Positions 1 to 7,453 are shown, counted from the first letter of the stretch. The stretch is 26,392 bases of DNA from an uncultured Methanofollis sp. (GCF_937919355.1 NZ_CALFSA010000140.1:1-26392); one strand, 5' to 3'. Notes: generated from the letters alone by a model not told the origin. Numbers and translations are program-made.

Positions 1-82
1 CAAGGTGTTCCTCTGCGTCGTGCCTTTTATCGAGGTCCTGCGCCGAAAGTGCCAGGACCATCTCTGTAATCTTGTCTGCCAT
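1..82 (-). CDS. Truncated hypothetical protein (N-terminus only)
   Basis: Only the first 27 codons lie in the window; the gene runs off the left edge. The peptide begins MADKITEMVLALSAQDLDKR and is helical and charged. A second ATG lies in frame directly upstream at 85. I prefer 82 because the GAGGTG Shine-Dalgarno sequence at 92-87 is then 4 nt away rather than 1. The Shine-Dalgarno overlaps the stop codon of the MscS gene (93-91), so the two are probably co-transcribed and translationally coupled. I do not recognise the family; the sequence would suit a HEAT-repeat or other helical protein, but 27 residues cannot decide that. Confidence 0.55.
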   Translation of the reverse strand, partial: MADKITEMVLALSAQDLDKRHDAEEHL

Positions 83-90
83 CATGCACC

Positions 91-972
91 TCAGGTATGC
101 TCGTCAGGGCCGGCCTTTTGCGCCCGGTCCTCGCCCGGTCTCAGAGTGACCCGTTCCTTCAGTTCGTTCTGGAACCAGATCACCTGCTGCGGGAAGGGCA
201 TCTCGATACCGTTCTTCGAGAGTTCCACCTTGATCTTCCAGAGGAGATCGGTCCTGACGTCCCACCAGACAGTGGCCGGGGCCCAGATGCGCACCATGAT
301 GTTCACCGAACTGTCGGCGAACTCGTCGACATAGATCGAGGGCGACGGGTCTTTCAGGGCAAAGGGGTGGCTCCAGACGACCTCCCTGATGATCCGGATC
401 GCCTCGTTCGCGTCGTCGTCGTACGTGATCCCGATGACATACTCGAACCGCCGGGCTTCGTGGGCCACATAATTTGTGATCTCGGAGGTGAAGACATTTT
501 CATTCGGTATCCTGACAAAGACGCCGTCATAGGTCTTCACGATCGTCGAGAAGATGTTGATGTCTGTGACGGTCCCCCCCACGCTCCCGATATTGACGCT
601 GTCCCCGATGGTGATCGGCCGCTCGAAGAGGAGGAAGAGACCTGATATAAGGTTCCCGAGCACGCTCTTGCTGGCGATACCGATAACGATCGAAGCGAAC
701 CCGCCGGCCACGAGGAGAGCGCCAAGTTCGACATTGAAGAAGGGGACGATGATCAGGATGGTGATGATGAGAACCGCATAATTGATCACCTTGATGAAGA
801 GGTCGAGCTGACTCAGTTTGACCTTGTCGGTAAGAGTCTTCCTGATGTAGATGGTCAGGATCTTCGAAACTGTCGCCGCAAGGAGAATGACAAAGACGAT
901 GTAGAGTAACTCGCCCCATTTGAGAGAGGGAAAGAACGAGATCTGATCGTCAAGGCCGAAGTCGAACACCAC
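91..972 (-). CDS. MscS-family mechanosensitive ion channel
   Basis: A 293-residue small-conductance mechanosensitive channel that would release solutes on hypo-osmotic shock. Three hydrophobic segments are visible at about residues 18-42, 60-80 and 84-115. The third is Gly/Ala-rich (GGFASIVIGIASKSVLGNLI) as in the pore-lining TM3. It is followed by the FERPITIGD stretch that opens the beta-domain and then a mixed alpha/beta cytoplasmic domain. Length is typical of minimal MscS proteins. The start is GTG, directly after the TAA of the DUF432 gene (975-973); a second GTG follows in frame. The abutting genes imply one transcript. Confidence 0.93.
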   Translation of the reverse strand: MVFDFGLDDQISFFPSLKWGELLYIVFVILLAATVSKILTIYIRKTLTDKVKLSQLDLFIKVINYAVLIITILIIVPFFNVELGALLVAGGFASIVIGIASKSVLGNLISGLFLLFERPITIGDSVNIGSVGGTVTDINIFSTIVKTYDGVFVRIPNENVFTSEITNYVAHEARRFEYVIGITYDDDANEAIRIIREVVWSHPFALKDPSPSIYVDEFADSSVNIMVRIWAPATVWWDVRTDLLWKIKVELSKNGIEMPFPQQVIWFQNELKERVTLRPGEDRAQKAGPDEHT

Positions 973-1680
973 TTACAGCCCCCGGTCCATCAGGAAACGC
1001 TGGCGCTCGACCCCGGCAAGCCCCCGCGCCGTGAAGAGTTCGACCGCTTTCTTCTGGCCATCGCGCGAGGCCCGGTCATAAAAACTGGTCTCCGCCACCA
1101 TCGTGCTGAGGACCCGCATCCACGCCTGCGAGGAGACGAGGTCGCCGTAGTAGATCTTCATCGCCGAACCGTCCAGGACGACCTTCGAGATATCGACCCA
1201 CTCCCGCGTTGTATTGGCGATCTCAAGGGAGAGGAGGCCTTCTTTCAGGGGGTCGAGGTCGGCAGCAGGGGACGAACGTGCCGTAGCCGGCCACCACCGC
1301 GCGATCACTCCTTTCTCAGACGAGCCGTACAATGTGTATTTCTGATTGTTCCAGGAGAAGATGTCCAGGAGTTCGAGGTTCCCGCGGCCGGCGACAAAAA
1401 CACCGATCTCGATGGGGAATGTAAGGTAGATCATCTGCTCCGCGCCGGGTTCGATCGCGAGGGGGTCGAATTCGACAAGGAGGGTCTGGCAGATCTCCTT
1501 GGGGAGGTTGAGGGGTTCGACCGGGTTGATGATCAACCGCCCGCCCGAGGAGAGGAGAGTCCGCGTCTTCGTCTGCCCGTTCAGGGTGCGGCGGTAGAGG
1601 TACTTCCCGTCCTGTGGCTCAATCGAGAGATCAAGACCGTCCTTCTGGTAACTAAAGGAGAGGTCGTAGGTACCGTACAC
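973..1680 (-). CDS. DUF432 domain protein, partner of the MscS channel
   Basis: A 235-residue protein that I recognise as DUF432-like, a family of archaeal proteins with no assigned function. No signal peptide or membrane segment is visible, so it is probably cytoplasmic. The middle part is beta-rich and hydrophobic with conserved-looking aromatics (residues about 95-135). It lies immediately upstream of the MscS gene with no gap, which suggests a role in channel function or osmotic response; that is inference from context. The start codon is GTG at 1680. A TTAATA box at 1703-1709 is centred about 26 nt upstream, which fits a leaderless transcript. Confidence 0.75.
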   Translation of the reverse strand: MYGTYDLSFSYQKDGLDLSIEPQDGKYLYRRTLNGQTKTRTLLSSGGRLIINPVEPLNLPKEICQTLLVEFDPLAIEPGAEQMIYLTFPIEIGVFVAGRGNLELLDIFSWNNQKYTLYGSSEKGVIARWWPATARSSPAADLDPLKEGLLSLEIANTTREWVDISKVVLDGSAMKIYYGDLVSSQAWMRVLSTMVAETSFYDRASRDGQKKAVELFTARGLAGVERQRFLMDRGL

Positions 1681-1702
1681 ACCAGAATATCTCGGGCATG
1701 CG

Positions 1703-1709
1703 GTATTAA
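1703..1709 (-). promoter_or_regulatory. Candidate TATA box for the DUF432-MscS operon
   Basis: Read on the minus strand this is CTTAATACC, centred about 26 nt before the GTG start at 1680. This is the normal archaeal distance from box A to the transcription start, so the mRNA would start at or next to the start codon. Confidence 0.35.
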
Positions 1710-1719
1710 GAGTATCTAA

Positions 1720-1740
1720 GAGGGACAGGCCCGGTCCCTC
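1720..1740. repeat. Perfect 7-bp inverted repeat upstream of DUF432
   Basis: GAGGGAC at 1720-1726 pairs with GTCCCTC at 1734-1740 around a 7-nt spacer. It lies just upstream of the DUF432 TATA candidate and is followed on the plus strand by TATATAG. It could be an operator for the operon or part of a terminator from the decayed ATPase region. Confidence 0.4.
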
Positions 1741-1835
1741 TATATAGCGGCGGGGAGATCCCGGCGCGGTGGCAGACTCCCCTGACCGGGCCGGGGACCG
1801 TCCTCCGCCGGTTCGGGAGCACTCCGGTCGCCATC

Positions 1836-2225
1836 CTCATCGTCGGTGAGACGGTGCCGTTACGATCCCGGGATGAAAGTGCCTGCAGACCTCCGCGTCA
1901 CCGCGGCGACAGGTATCCAGGTCGACGAAGCGCCGCTCACCGGGGAGTCTGTGCCGGGGGGCAAGGTCCTGCAGGTCTGCCCCTTGTCCTCCTCCTAGTT
2001 CAGATCCTCTGGGTGAACCTGGTAACAGACAGCATGAACACCCTTGTCCTCGGCGTCGAACCTGCGGAGAAAGGGCTCATGCACCATCCTCCGGCAGACC
2101 CTGGCACCGAGATCCTCTCCCCCGCGCCATGGCAGCAGACTGAATCCTCCTTGTCATCACCGGCTTCCCCCTCCTCATTGCAGGCGGTCTGGAAATAGGC
2201 GGTGTCAAGACGAAAAAAACAGGGG
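1836..2225 (+). pseudogene. Decayed cation-transporting P-type ATPase
   Basis: Fragments of one P-type ATPase appear in order but in three frames. From 1879 in frame 1 comes the actuator-domain stretch VPADLRVTAATGIQVDEA followed by PLTGESVP, which contains the TGES loop. A stop codon follows at about 1997. From about 1983 in frame 3 comes ILWVNLVTDSM...LGVEPAEKGLM, the hallmark of the M6 region of calcium/proton-type pumps. From 2144 in frame 2 comes a hydrophobic tail ILLVITGFPLLIAGGLEIGG, like the C-terminal helix. Everything between the actuator domain and M6 is missing, including the phosphorylated DKTGT motif and the nucleotide-binding domain, so the remnant cannot be functional. Limits are approximate. 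Confidence 0.8.
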
Positions 2226-2378
2226 TGAGAATATTGGATGAAAATATTATTTGTTATACGATTGCTCCAAAAGTTACAGATTTTTAGAATATTCAATACT
2301 GGAAAAGGAAGTATAAATCCTGCGCTCAAACTTTTAATTTTTCATAAATAAGTATCGATATAAAAAAAATATATGAAT

Positions 2379-3059
2379 CTAAGAAAAAAGATGTTTTTTC
2401 ATTGCAGCAAAAAAATTATCATAAACTGAACTATCAGTCGTTTCGGAAACAGTGAGTTGAATGTTTATATTCAAAGAAACATCACCGCCAACATCGTTTT
2501 TCGAGATTGCTTCTGGTATGACTGGAGAATTTGTCGTTTCATCATTATTTAGAGTGGGATCGCTACCGGAAGCAGAATCATCATTTGAGATAGAATCATT
2601 TTCCCTTGGATTAAACGAAACATCAAAGTCTGCCATCTCGCAAAGCGTTTTAAATGTTGAAACAATTACCTCGATTGTCCGCTTCCCACCATTGCTCTTC
2701 GTGCTTATGACATTTCCTAATTCTTCAGCATTTCGAGCAAAAGCATCGGGATAGATATTAAATAATTCCGGATATCCACAAATGATTCCCTGAGCTAATA
2801 TCTGTCTATAATCCTTGCCTCGATACTGGTTCCATAATTCTGTAGGTCTCCCAGAAGCATCAACAAAATTAATTGCCTTTAATATTTTTACCATCCTTCT
2901 ATCATTACTAGATTTAAAGCCCAATGATACAAGCCAGTCAAGTGTGACCTTTTGTGGAACAGCAACCTCACGAATTTTGGGAAACAATTGCTTTAAACTG
3001 CCAGTGTTATATGTGTATGCAAATTCAGGCATATTTTGTATACTATCATAATGTATCAT
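2379..3059 (-). CDS. DUF5343 domain protein on an AT-rich island
   Basis: A 226-residue protein. Residues about 10-130 match the DUF5343 pattern as I know it: a start like MPEFAYTYNTGSLKQLFPKI, then SLGFKSSNDRR, then a helical repeat ending in EELGNVIS. Residues about 155-190 are a low-complexity Ser/Asp/Asn linker. The C-terminus (residues about 195-226) has the LNINIQLTV...VYDNFFAAMKKHL form typical of the family. The function is unknown. Base composition is strongly AT-rich, unlike all neighbours, so horizontal acquisition is likely. I keep the first ATG because a TATA-like box lies 30 nt upstream; ATG10 is an alternative. No Shine-Dalgarno is visible at either. Confidence 0.8.
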   Translation of the reverse strand: MIHYDSIQNMPEFAYTYNTGSLKQLFPKIREVAVPQKVTLDWLVSLGFKSSNDRRMVKILKAINFVDASGRPTELWNQYRGKDYRQILAQGIICGYPELFNIYPDAFARNAEELGNVISTKSNGGKRTIEVIVSTFKTLCEMADFDVSFNPRENDSISNDDSASGSDPTLNNDETTNSPVIPEAISKNDVGGDVSLNINIQLTVSETTDSSVYDNFFAAMKKHLFS

Positions 3060-3088
3060 ATATGTTTTGGTTTAATCGAAATCTGCAC

Positions 3089-3098
3089 TATAAATATA
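3089..3098 (-). promoter_or_regulatory. TATA box for the DUF5343 gene
   Basis: TATATTTATA on the minus strand, 30 nt upstream of the ATG at 3059. It predicts a leader of only a few nucleotides, which explains the missing Shine-Dalgarno. Confidence 0.45.
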
Positions 3099-3281
3099 CA
3101 GCCATATAGATTGATGATTCAGATCAAGAGAAGTCCTGCTTAGGATAATACAACCATTAAAATGAGATAGGAAATAGTTCGCCTATTGGAGTAGACATTA
3201 AAAGCGAAGAAACCACGCTTTAGTCTCTCCCACTCCTTCCATCGAAAAGGAGAACATCAGAAAAACGACAATAATACCTTT

Positions 3282-3331
3282 TTTCCGGGGGATGAAACCC
3301 CGGAAAGAAGAAACCGGGGATTCTTCCCCGG
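3282..3331 (-). terminator. Two adjacent hairpins at the 3' end of the RRM gene
   Basis: The first perfect hairpin has arms at 3283-3290 and 3298-3305 (TTCCGGGG/CCCCGGAA, extendable by one pair) with a 7-nt loop. The second has arms at 3314-3320 and 3325-3331 (CCGGGGA/TCCCCGG) with a 4-nt loop. They lie 15-65 nt after the RRM stop. On the minus strand a pyrimidine-rich stretch (TTTCTTCTTT) separates them. The position suits termination or 3'-end stabilisation. Confidence 0.55.
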
Positions 3332-3346
3332 CAAGGAGTATTGTTC

Positions 3347-3607
3347 TTAGAATCTGTGGGAATCGGTACGGGGCTCGCGCGGCCTCGCCTCATCCATCCG
3401 CAGGGTCCGTCCCATGAACTGGGTGCCGTTCAGTGCGGTCATTGCCTTCTCGGCTTCCTCGGGAGAGGAGAACTCGACGAAACCAAAGCCCTTGCGCGGG
3501 ATGATCCTGACAGAGGTGGGTTCACCGTATTCTGAGAAGAGTTCGGCGAGCTGTTCTTCGGTCGTCTCGTAGTTGAGATTCCCGACATAGAGAGTGTTGC
3601 TTTCCAT
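3347..3607 (-). CDS. RRM-type RNA-binding protein
   Basis: An 86-residue protein made of a single RNA recognition motif. RNP2 is LYVGNL (residues 6-11) and RNP1 is KGFGFVEF (about residues 39-46); the aromatic residues in both are those that stack on RNA bases. A short basic tail rich in Arg and Pro follows. Such stand-alone RRM proteins resemble cyanobacterial and bacterial glycine-poor RNA chaperones and occur in several methanogens. The RNA target is unknown. The ATG has an ideal AGGAGT Shine-Dalgarno at 3618-3613, 5 nt away. The gene is probably monocistronic, ending at the hairpins at 3282-3331. Confidence 0.92.
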   Translation of the reverse strand: MESNTLYVGNLNYETTEEQLAELFSEYGEPTSVRIIPRKGFGFVEFSSPEEAEKAMTALNGTQFMGRTLRMDEARPREPRTDSHRF

Positions 3608-3697
3608 GGATAACTCCTGTGATTATCTATATGCGGGGGGGGGTTATCTTTCTGCCGACGGGGACAGGCATATCTCCACCCCGACCAACCCATCTTC

Positions 3698-4297
3698 ATG
3701 CACAGGGCGCACACTCTCGCTGTCGACATTGCAGTCGTTCTCCCGCCCGTTATCAGGGAGGAGGCCGAACGGATCAACCGATTACTTGTCAGTCATTCAG
3801 GCGATATGACCATCTCTTTCGGACCCGGCGCCATACCCCACATCACCCTCGCAATGGCCGCAGTCCCGGAGACAGACCTCGCCGGGATCTCCCTGGAGGG
3901 CCTCAGGCCCCACCTCCCCCTCGAGATCACCATAACAGGTCTCTCAACGGTGACGACAGGGTCGGGGCGGAGGGTGGCGGGCTTCGACCTCTCCCCGGAC
4001 AGACCTCTCCTCGCCCTCCACCGCGCTGCGGCCGGGACCCTCGCACCAGTCGCCGTCGACGAAGTACCCGCCCTCCTCCTCCGAGAGGGGGAGGGGGACG
4101 AACCCACCATGGCCGCATATGCCCGCACATTCCTGCGCACGCCCTACTCTCCCCATATCACCCTCGGCGCAGGCGAGGCCTCGGAGAGGGACACCACTCT
4201 CTCCCTGCCATACCGTTTTACCGCACAGGGTGCCATGCTCTGCCGGGTCGGCACCGGCGGCGCCTGCCGGCAGGTGCTCAGGGAAATCTCCATATAA
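3698..4297 (+). CDS. 2'-5' RNA ligase / cyclic phosphodiesterase superfamily protein
   Basis: A 199-residue protein of the two-histidine (2H) phosphoesterase superfamily. Two HxT motifs are visible, PHITLA near residue 47 and PHITLG near residue 151; in this family the two histidines act on 2',3'-cyclic or 2'-5' phosphodiester bonds of RNA. Length is typical (about 180-200). The true substrate, such as tRNA half-molecules or a nucleotide cyclic phosphate, cannot be read from sequence. No clear Shine-Dalgarno precedes ATG 3698. It is followed 22 nt later by a small gene on the same strand. Confidence 0.83.
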   Translation: MHRAHTLAVDIAVVLPPVIREEAERINRLLVSHSGDMTISFGPGAIPHITLAMAAVPETDLAGISLEGLRPHLPLEITITGLSTVTTGSGRRVAGFDLSPDRPLLALHRAAAGTLAPVAVDEVPALLLREGEGDEPTMAAYARTFLRTPYSPHITLGAGEASERDTTLSLPYRFTAQGAMLCRVGTGGACRQVLREISI

Positions 4298-4319
4298 TGT
4301 CAGGGCGTGCGAGAGGAGT

Positions 4320-4562
4320 ATGGCAGGTTCATGGAGAGAGGCGAAGAAGGCCGCAGAGCACGAGGGCCTGGAGCATGTCTACCACGACTTCGACGCCGGC
4401 ACCTACGGGGCGTGCCGGGCGGACGAGCGGCAGGGGACATTCGCCCGCGGCGTCTTCAGAGAACACCGGTGCATCCACATGCCCGCGTCCTTCACGGCAG
4501 AGGAGATGGAAGAGAAAGAAAGGAAATTCCTGGCAGAGAACCCCGGCTGGAGGGAGGGGTGA
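4320..4562 (+). CDS. Small conserved-looking hypothetical protein (80 aa)
   Basis: The reading frame gives an 80-residue protein starting MAGSWREAKKAAEHEGLEHV. It is acidic and hydrophilic with two cysteines (residues 32 and 51), a central YHDFDAGTYGACR segment and a charged helical tail (EEMEEKERKFL). The only plausible start is ATG 4320. Its GAGAGGAG purine tract ends 1 nt before the ATG, so ribosome spacing is unusually tight. It lies 22 nt after the 2'-5' RNA ligase-like gene and 42 nt before the antiporter, so it could belong to either transcript. I do not recognise a named family. Confidence 0.68.
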   Translation: MAGSWREAKKAAEHEGLEHVYHDFDAGTYGACRADERQGTFARGVFREHRCIHMPASFTAEEMEEKERKFLAENPGWREG

Positions 4563-4604
4563 ACTGCCGTCGGAGTTAAAAACACCAGCGACAAGATCGA
4601 TCCC

Positions 4605-5789
4605 ATGTCCACCGAGATCGCATCGACCATCGAGTTCCAGATGAGCCTCCTCCTCTTCGTCGCCCTGGCCGGTTACCTGGTGGCGTCCAGGATCAACCAG
4701 TCTGCGGTGATCGGGGAGATCCTGGTCGGGCTCGTCGTGGGGCCGAGCGTCCTCGGCCTGATCACGTACACCGACTTTGTGCGGAGTCTCGCCGCCCTCG
4801 GCGCCGTCATACTCCTCTTCGTCATCGGCCTGGAGTTCAAGATCAAGGACATCCTGGACCCCCGCTACCTCGTGATCGGGCTCTGCGGAGTCATCATACC
4901 ATGGATAGGCGGGTACTGGATCACGGCCGCACTTGGCTACGGCTTCGAGAGCGCCGTCTTTGTCGGCACGGCGATGACGGCGACGAGCATCGCGATCACT
5001 GCCAATGTCCTGCGTGAGATGGGGAAACTCGACACCGACGTGGCACGGGCGATCATCGGCACGGCGGTCATCGACGACGTCCTCTCCCTGATGGCCCTCT
5101 CCATAACAGTCGACGTTGTCTCCGGGACTTTCACCCCGGCCTCTGTCGTAATGGTCGTCCTGAAGGACCTCGCCTTCATCGTCGTCGCAGGATATGCCGG
5201 GATAAAAGTTGTCGCCCCTCTCCTCGAGTGGATCGACCGGACGCCCTTCTCCCGGAAGTACCCCGAGTTCCTCTTCATCACGGCGATGATGTTCGCCTTC
5301 CTCTACGCTCTTGGAGCAGAGGCCGTCGGGATATCGGCGATCATCGGAGCATTCATCGCCGGCGTCTCCTTCCACGGGGTCACCATCGTCAACTCCCGCG
5401 ACCTGAAGGAAGGGGCCGAGTACCTCCATGTCATCTTCGCCTCGATCTTCTTCGTCTCTCTCGGCATCCTCGCCGACTTCTCGGCCCTCACGCCGGACAT
5501 CATGGTCTTCCTCATCGCTCTCACGGTGATTGCGGTGATCACCAAGGTCGTCGGTTGCGGTATCCCCGCCGCCCTCATGGGGGTAGGGAGGCAGGAAAGC
5601 CTGATCCTCGGTTTCGGCATGGCGCCCCGCGGCGAGGTGGCGATGATCGTCGCCCTCATCGGCCTCAACATGGCCCTCATCGACCAGGGGATCTATCTTG
5701 CAATCGTGCTGATGAGCCTCCTGACGACGGTGGTGACGCCGATCGTCTACCGGAACTGGCTGTACAAAGGAGCAGGGGAAAGTGCCTGA
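4605..5789 (+). CDS. CPA2-type Na+/H+ (cation/proton) antiporter
   Basis: A 394-residue integral membrane protein with about 12 hydrophobic helices. Near residues 123-134 is the TATSIAIT stretch of the unwound, crossed helix. Asp157 and Asp158 in AVIDDVLSL form the paired-aspartate cation site typical of electrogenic CPA2 exchangers such as NapA. A lysine in TVIAVITKVVGC (about residue 315) is in the place of the conserved lysine of that group. No C-terminal TrkA/RCK domain is present, so this is not a full KefB-type channel. The expected role is sodium and pH homeostasis, important to methanogens that run a sodium-motive force. Start ATG 4605 is chosen because the membrane region begins soon after it. 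Confidence 0.92.
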   Translation: MSTEIASTIEFQMSLLLFVALAGYLVASRINQSAVIGEILVGLVVGPSVLGLITYTDFVRSLAALGAVILLFVIGLEFKIKDILDPRYLVIGLCGVIIPWIGGYWITAALGYGFESAVFVGTAMTATSIAITANVLREMGKLDTDVARAIIGTAVIDDVLSLMALSITVDVVSGTFTPASVVMVVLKDLAFIVVAGYAGIKVVAPLLEWIDRTPFSRKYPEFLFITAMMFAFLYALGAEAVGISAIIGAFIAGVSFHGVTIVNSRDLKEGAEYLHVIFASIFFVSLGILADFSALTPDIMVFLIALTVIAVITKVVGCGIPAALMGVGRQESLILGFGMAPRGEVAMIVALIGLNMALIDQGIYLAIVLMSLLTTVVTPIVYRNWLYKGAGESA

Positions 5790-5795
5790 TCCCCT

Positions 5796-6971
5796 TTATG
5801 CCCGGAGGGCCCGTGCCAGTCGGTGCATCCCCTCGGTGATCCCGTCCTCGTCGGCGTTCGAAAAGTTGAGGCGGACCGTGTTCTCCCCGCCGCCGTCCAC
5901 ATAAAAGGGAAGGCCGGGCAGGACGGCAACCCGCTCGGCAAGGGCACGCTCGAAGAGGGCCATCGAGGAGAGGCCGGGAGGGAGGGTCACCCAGAGGAAC
6001 ATCCCGCCGTCGGGTTCGGTGCGAGTGACGCCATCAGGGAAGAGGTCGTCTATCAGGGAGGCCATCAGCGTGCAGTGCCGGTCGTACACCCGGCAGATCT
6101 CACGGACATGCGCGTCGATATCAGTGTCCTGAAGGTATCGCGCCAGAACCCGCTGGGCAAAAGTGCTGGAATGGAGGTCTGACGCCTGCTTCGCGACGAC
6201 GAGGCGGTCGAGGGTCTCGGGTTTCGCACAGATCCAGCCCATACGCAGTCCCGGTGCCACAATCTTCGAGAAAGACCCGGTCAGGACCGTCGAATCGGGG
6301 AGGTACTTCTTCACCGGAGACAGAGACCGGCCCGAAAACCGCAGTTCTCCATAGGCATCGTCCTCGACAAAGACCGTGTCCGTCCCATCAAGAAGAGACG
6401 CCACGCATTCCCTTTTCTCCCGCGACCAGGTGATCCCGGAGGGGTTCTGCGAGTTCGGGACACCGTAGAAAAGCCTGACATCCCGCTCTTCGAGCGTCCT
6501 CTCCAGGGCCGAGAGGGCAGGCCCGTCCTCTTCGAGAGGGACCGGACAAAAACAGGGTTCGTACAGGGAAAATGCCTGGATCGCACCAAGATAACCGGGG
6601 CGCTCGATCGCAACGACGTCACCCGCGTCGAGAAAGACTTTACCGATAAGGTCGAGGGCCTGCTGGGAGCCGCTGGTGATGAGGACCTCGTCGGGCCCGA
6701 CGTCAAGACCGAGCCTCTGCCTGTACCGATCGGCGATGAATTCCCTGAGAGGCAGATAGCCCTCGGTCGTGGCGTACTGAAGAGCGGCAACTCCCCCGGA
6801 CTCAAAAACCGATCGAGCCGCCTCTGCAATATCTTTCACCGAGATCAGGGCAGGGTTCGGGAGACCTCCTGCAAAAGAGATGATCTCAGGGCTTTCGGTG
6901 ACTTTCAGGATCTCCCTGATGAAGGACCGGGGAGTCTTCCCCATTCTGGTGGCATACCGGCATGTCATCAC
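5796..6971 (-). CDS. PLP-dependent class I/II aminotransferase
   Basis: A 391-residue fold-type I aminotransferase resembling the 2-aminoadipate/aromatic aminotransferase (LysN, MocR-like) branch. Visible features are the FAGGLPNP substrate loop (about 33-40), NPSG at 176-179, the cofactor aspartate/tyrosine in EDDAYGEL (about 203-210), the Schiff-base lysine Lys236 in TGSFSKIVAPGLRMGW, and Arg243. There is no DNA-binding domain. The substrate is uncertain. The start is GTG 6971 or the ATG immediately after it at 6968; no good Shine-Dalgarno lies close by, so a leaderless transcript is likely. It converges with the antiporter, with 6 bp between stop codons. Confidence 0.9.
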   Translation of the reverse strand: MMTCRYATRMGKTPRSFIREILKVTESPEIISFAGGLPNPALISVKDIAEAARSVFESGGVAALQYATTEGYLPLREFIADRYRQRLGLDVGPDEVLITSGSQQALDLIGKVFLDAGDVVAIERPGYLGAIQAFSLYEPCFCPVPLEEDGPALSALERTLEERDVRLFYGVPNSQNPSGITWSREKRECVASLLDGTDTVFVEDDAYGELRFSGRSLSPVKKYLPDSTVLTGSFSKIVAPGLRMGWICAKPETLDRLVVAKQASDLHSSTFAQRVLARYLQDTDIDAHVREICRVYDRHCTLMASLIDDLFPDGVTRTEPDGGMFLWVTLPPGLSSMALFERALAERVAVLPGLPFYVDGGGENTVRLNFSNADEDGITEGMHRLARALRA

Positions 6972-7012
6972 GGGACCATACAGGTCGCCTCAGAAATAAT
7001 TTGTGGGAAGGA

Positions 7013-7261
7013 TCAGGCCTTCTTCTCTTCTTTCACCGTGAACTCCGCGTCGAGGACGCCTTCTTCTTCTTCTTCTTCGGGGATGATGATCATGGCGAGG
7101 ATATAGACAAGGACACCGGGTATGACGTAGCTGAAGAAGGAGATGACCGCCCAGGCAAGGCGCACGACCACGGGGTCGACGCCGATATACCGGCCTATCC
7201 CGCTACAGACACCGGCAATCAGGCGGTCATTCTTAGGACGGACAAGTTTCTTCTCTGCCAT
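7013..7261 (-). CDS. PspC-domain membrane protein
   Basis: An 82-residue protein with the PspC domain at residues about 5-62: a basic N-terminus (KKLVRPKNDRLIAGVCSGIG), then Tyr-Ile-Gly-Val-Asp-Pro, then a long hydrophobic segment (about 33-60) that crosses the membrane. The tail is a run of glutamates and acidic residues. In bacteria PspC takes part in sensing membrane stress; archaeal homologues are uncharacterised. Its stop is 41 nt from the start of the aminotransferase upstream region, and it may be transcribed separately. Confidence 0.9.
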   Translation of the reverse strand: MAEKKLVRPKNDRLIAGVCSGIGRYIGVDPVVVRLAWAVISFFSYVIPGVLVYILAMIIIPEEEEEEGVLDAEFTVKEEKKA

Positions 7262-7345
7262 CGATCATAGGTAGACTTTTTTCGGGATAGACCTTGCGGA
7301 CAAAAAATGGGAAGAATTATCTACCCGCGACAGGATCATGAGAAT

Positions 7346-7453
7346 ATGGATACGCGTACTCTCGACCGTGCATTGTTTGCCTTCGGTGCAACCATGCTGA
7401 TAGTCCTTGTCATCTTCACAGTCGGCATGCTCGGCGGGACTTTTTCTGCGTAA
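7346..7453 (+). CDS. Small single-helix membrane peptide (35 aa)
   Basis: An ATG-TAA frame encodes MDTRTLDRALFAFGATMLIV and a further 15 residues. Residues about 9-30 form one continuous hydrophobic helix, and the tail is Gly-Gly-Thr-Phe-Ser-Ala. An AGGA Shine-Dalgarno-like sequence sits about 10 nt upstream. It lies 60 nt before the DUF2124 gene on the same strand, so the two may be co-transcribed. The length, helix and spacing suggest a real small membrane protein, but there is no family assignment. Confidence 0.5.
   Translation: MDTRTLDRALFAFGATMLIVLVIFTVGMLGGTFSA

Larger units (their letters stand above)
3060..3346. other. AT-rich gene-free spacer
   Basis: About 290 bp between the DUF5343 start and the RRM gene stop. 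Apart from the TATA box at 3089-3098 and the paired hairpins at 3282-3331, I see no coding or RNA gene signal. The AT-rich character of the DUF5343 gene continues through most of it, so it is probably part of the same imported segment. Confidence 0.5.

Noticed and set aside
3635..3643. A run of nine G residues before the 2H phosphoesterase gene, considered as a phase-variable tract
   Set aside because: It lies in non-coding DNA with no clear promoter element around it, and tract length in a single sequence may be an assembly or natural homopolymer effect.
4329..5429. A 366-codon open frame antisense to the antiporter gene
   Set aside because: The translation is extremely acidic without structure, a typical mirror of hydrophobic membrane codons.
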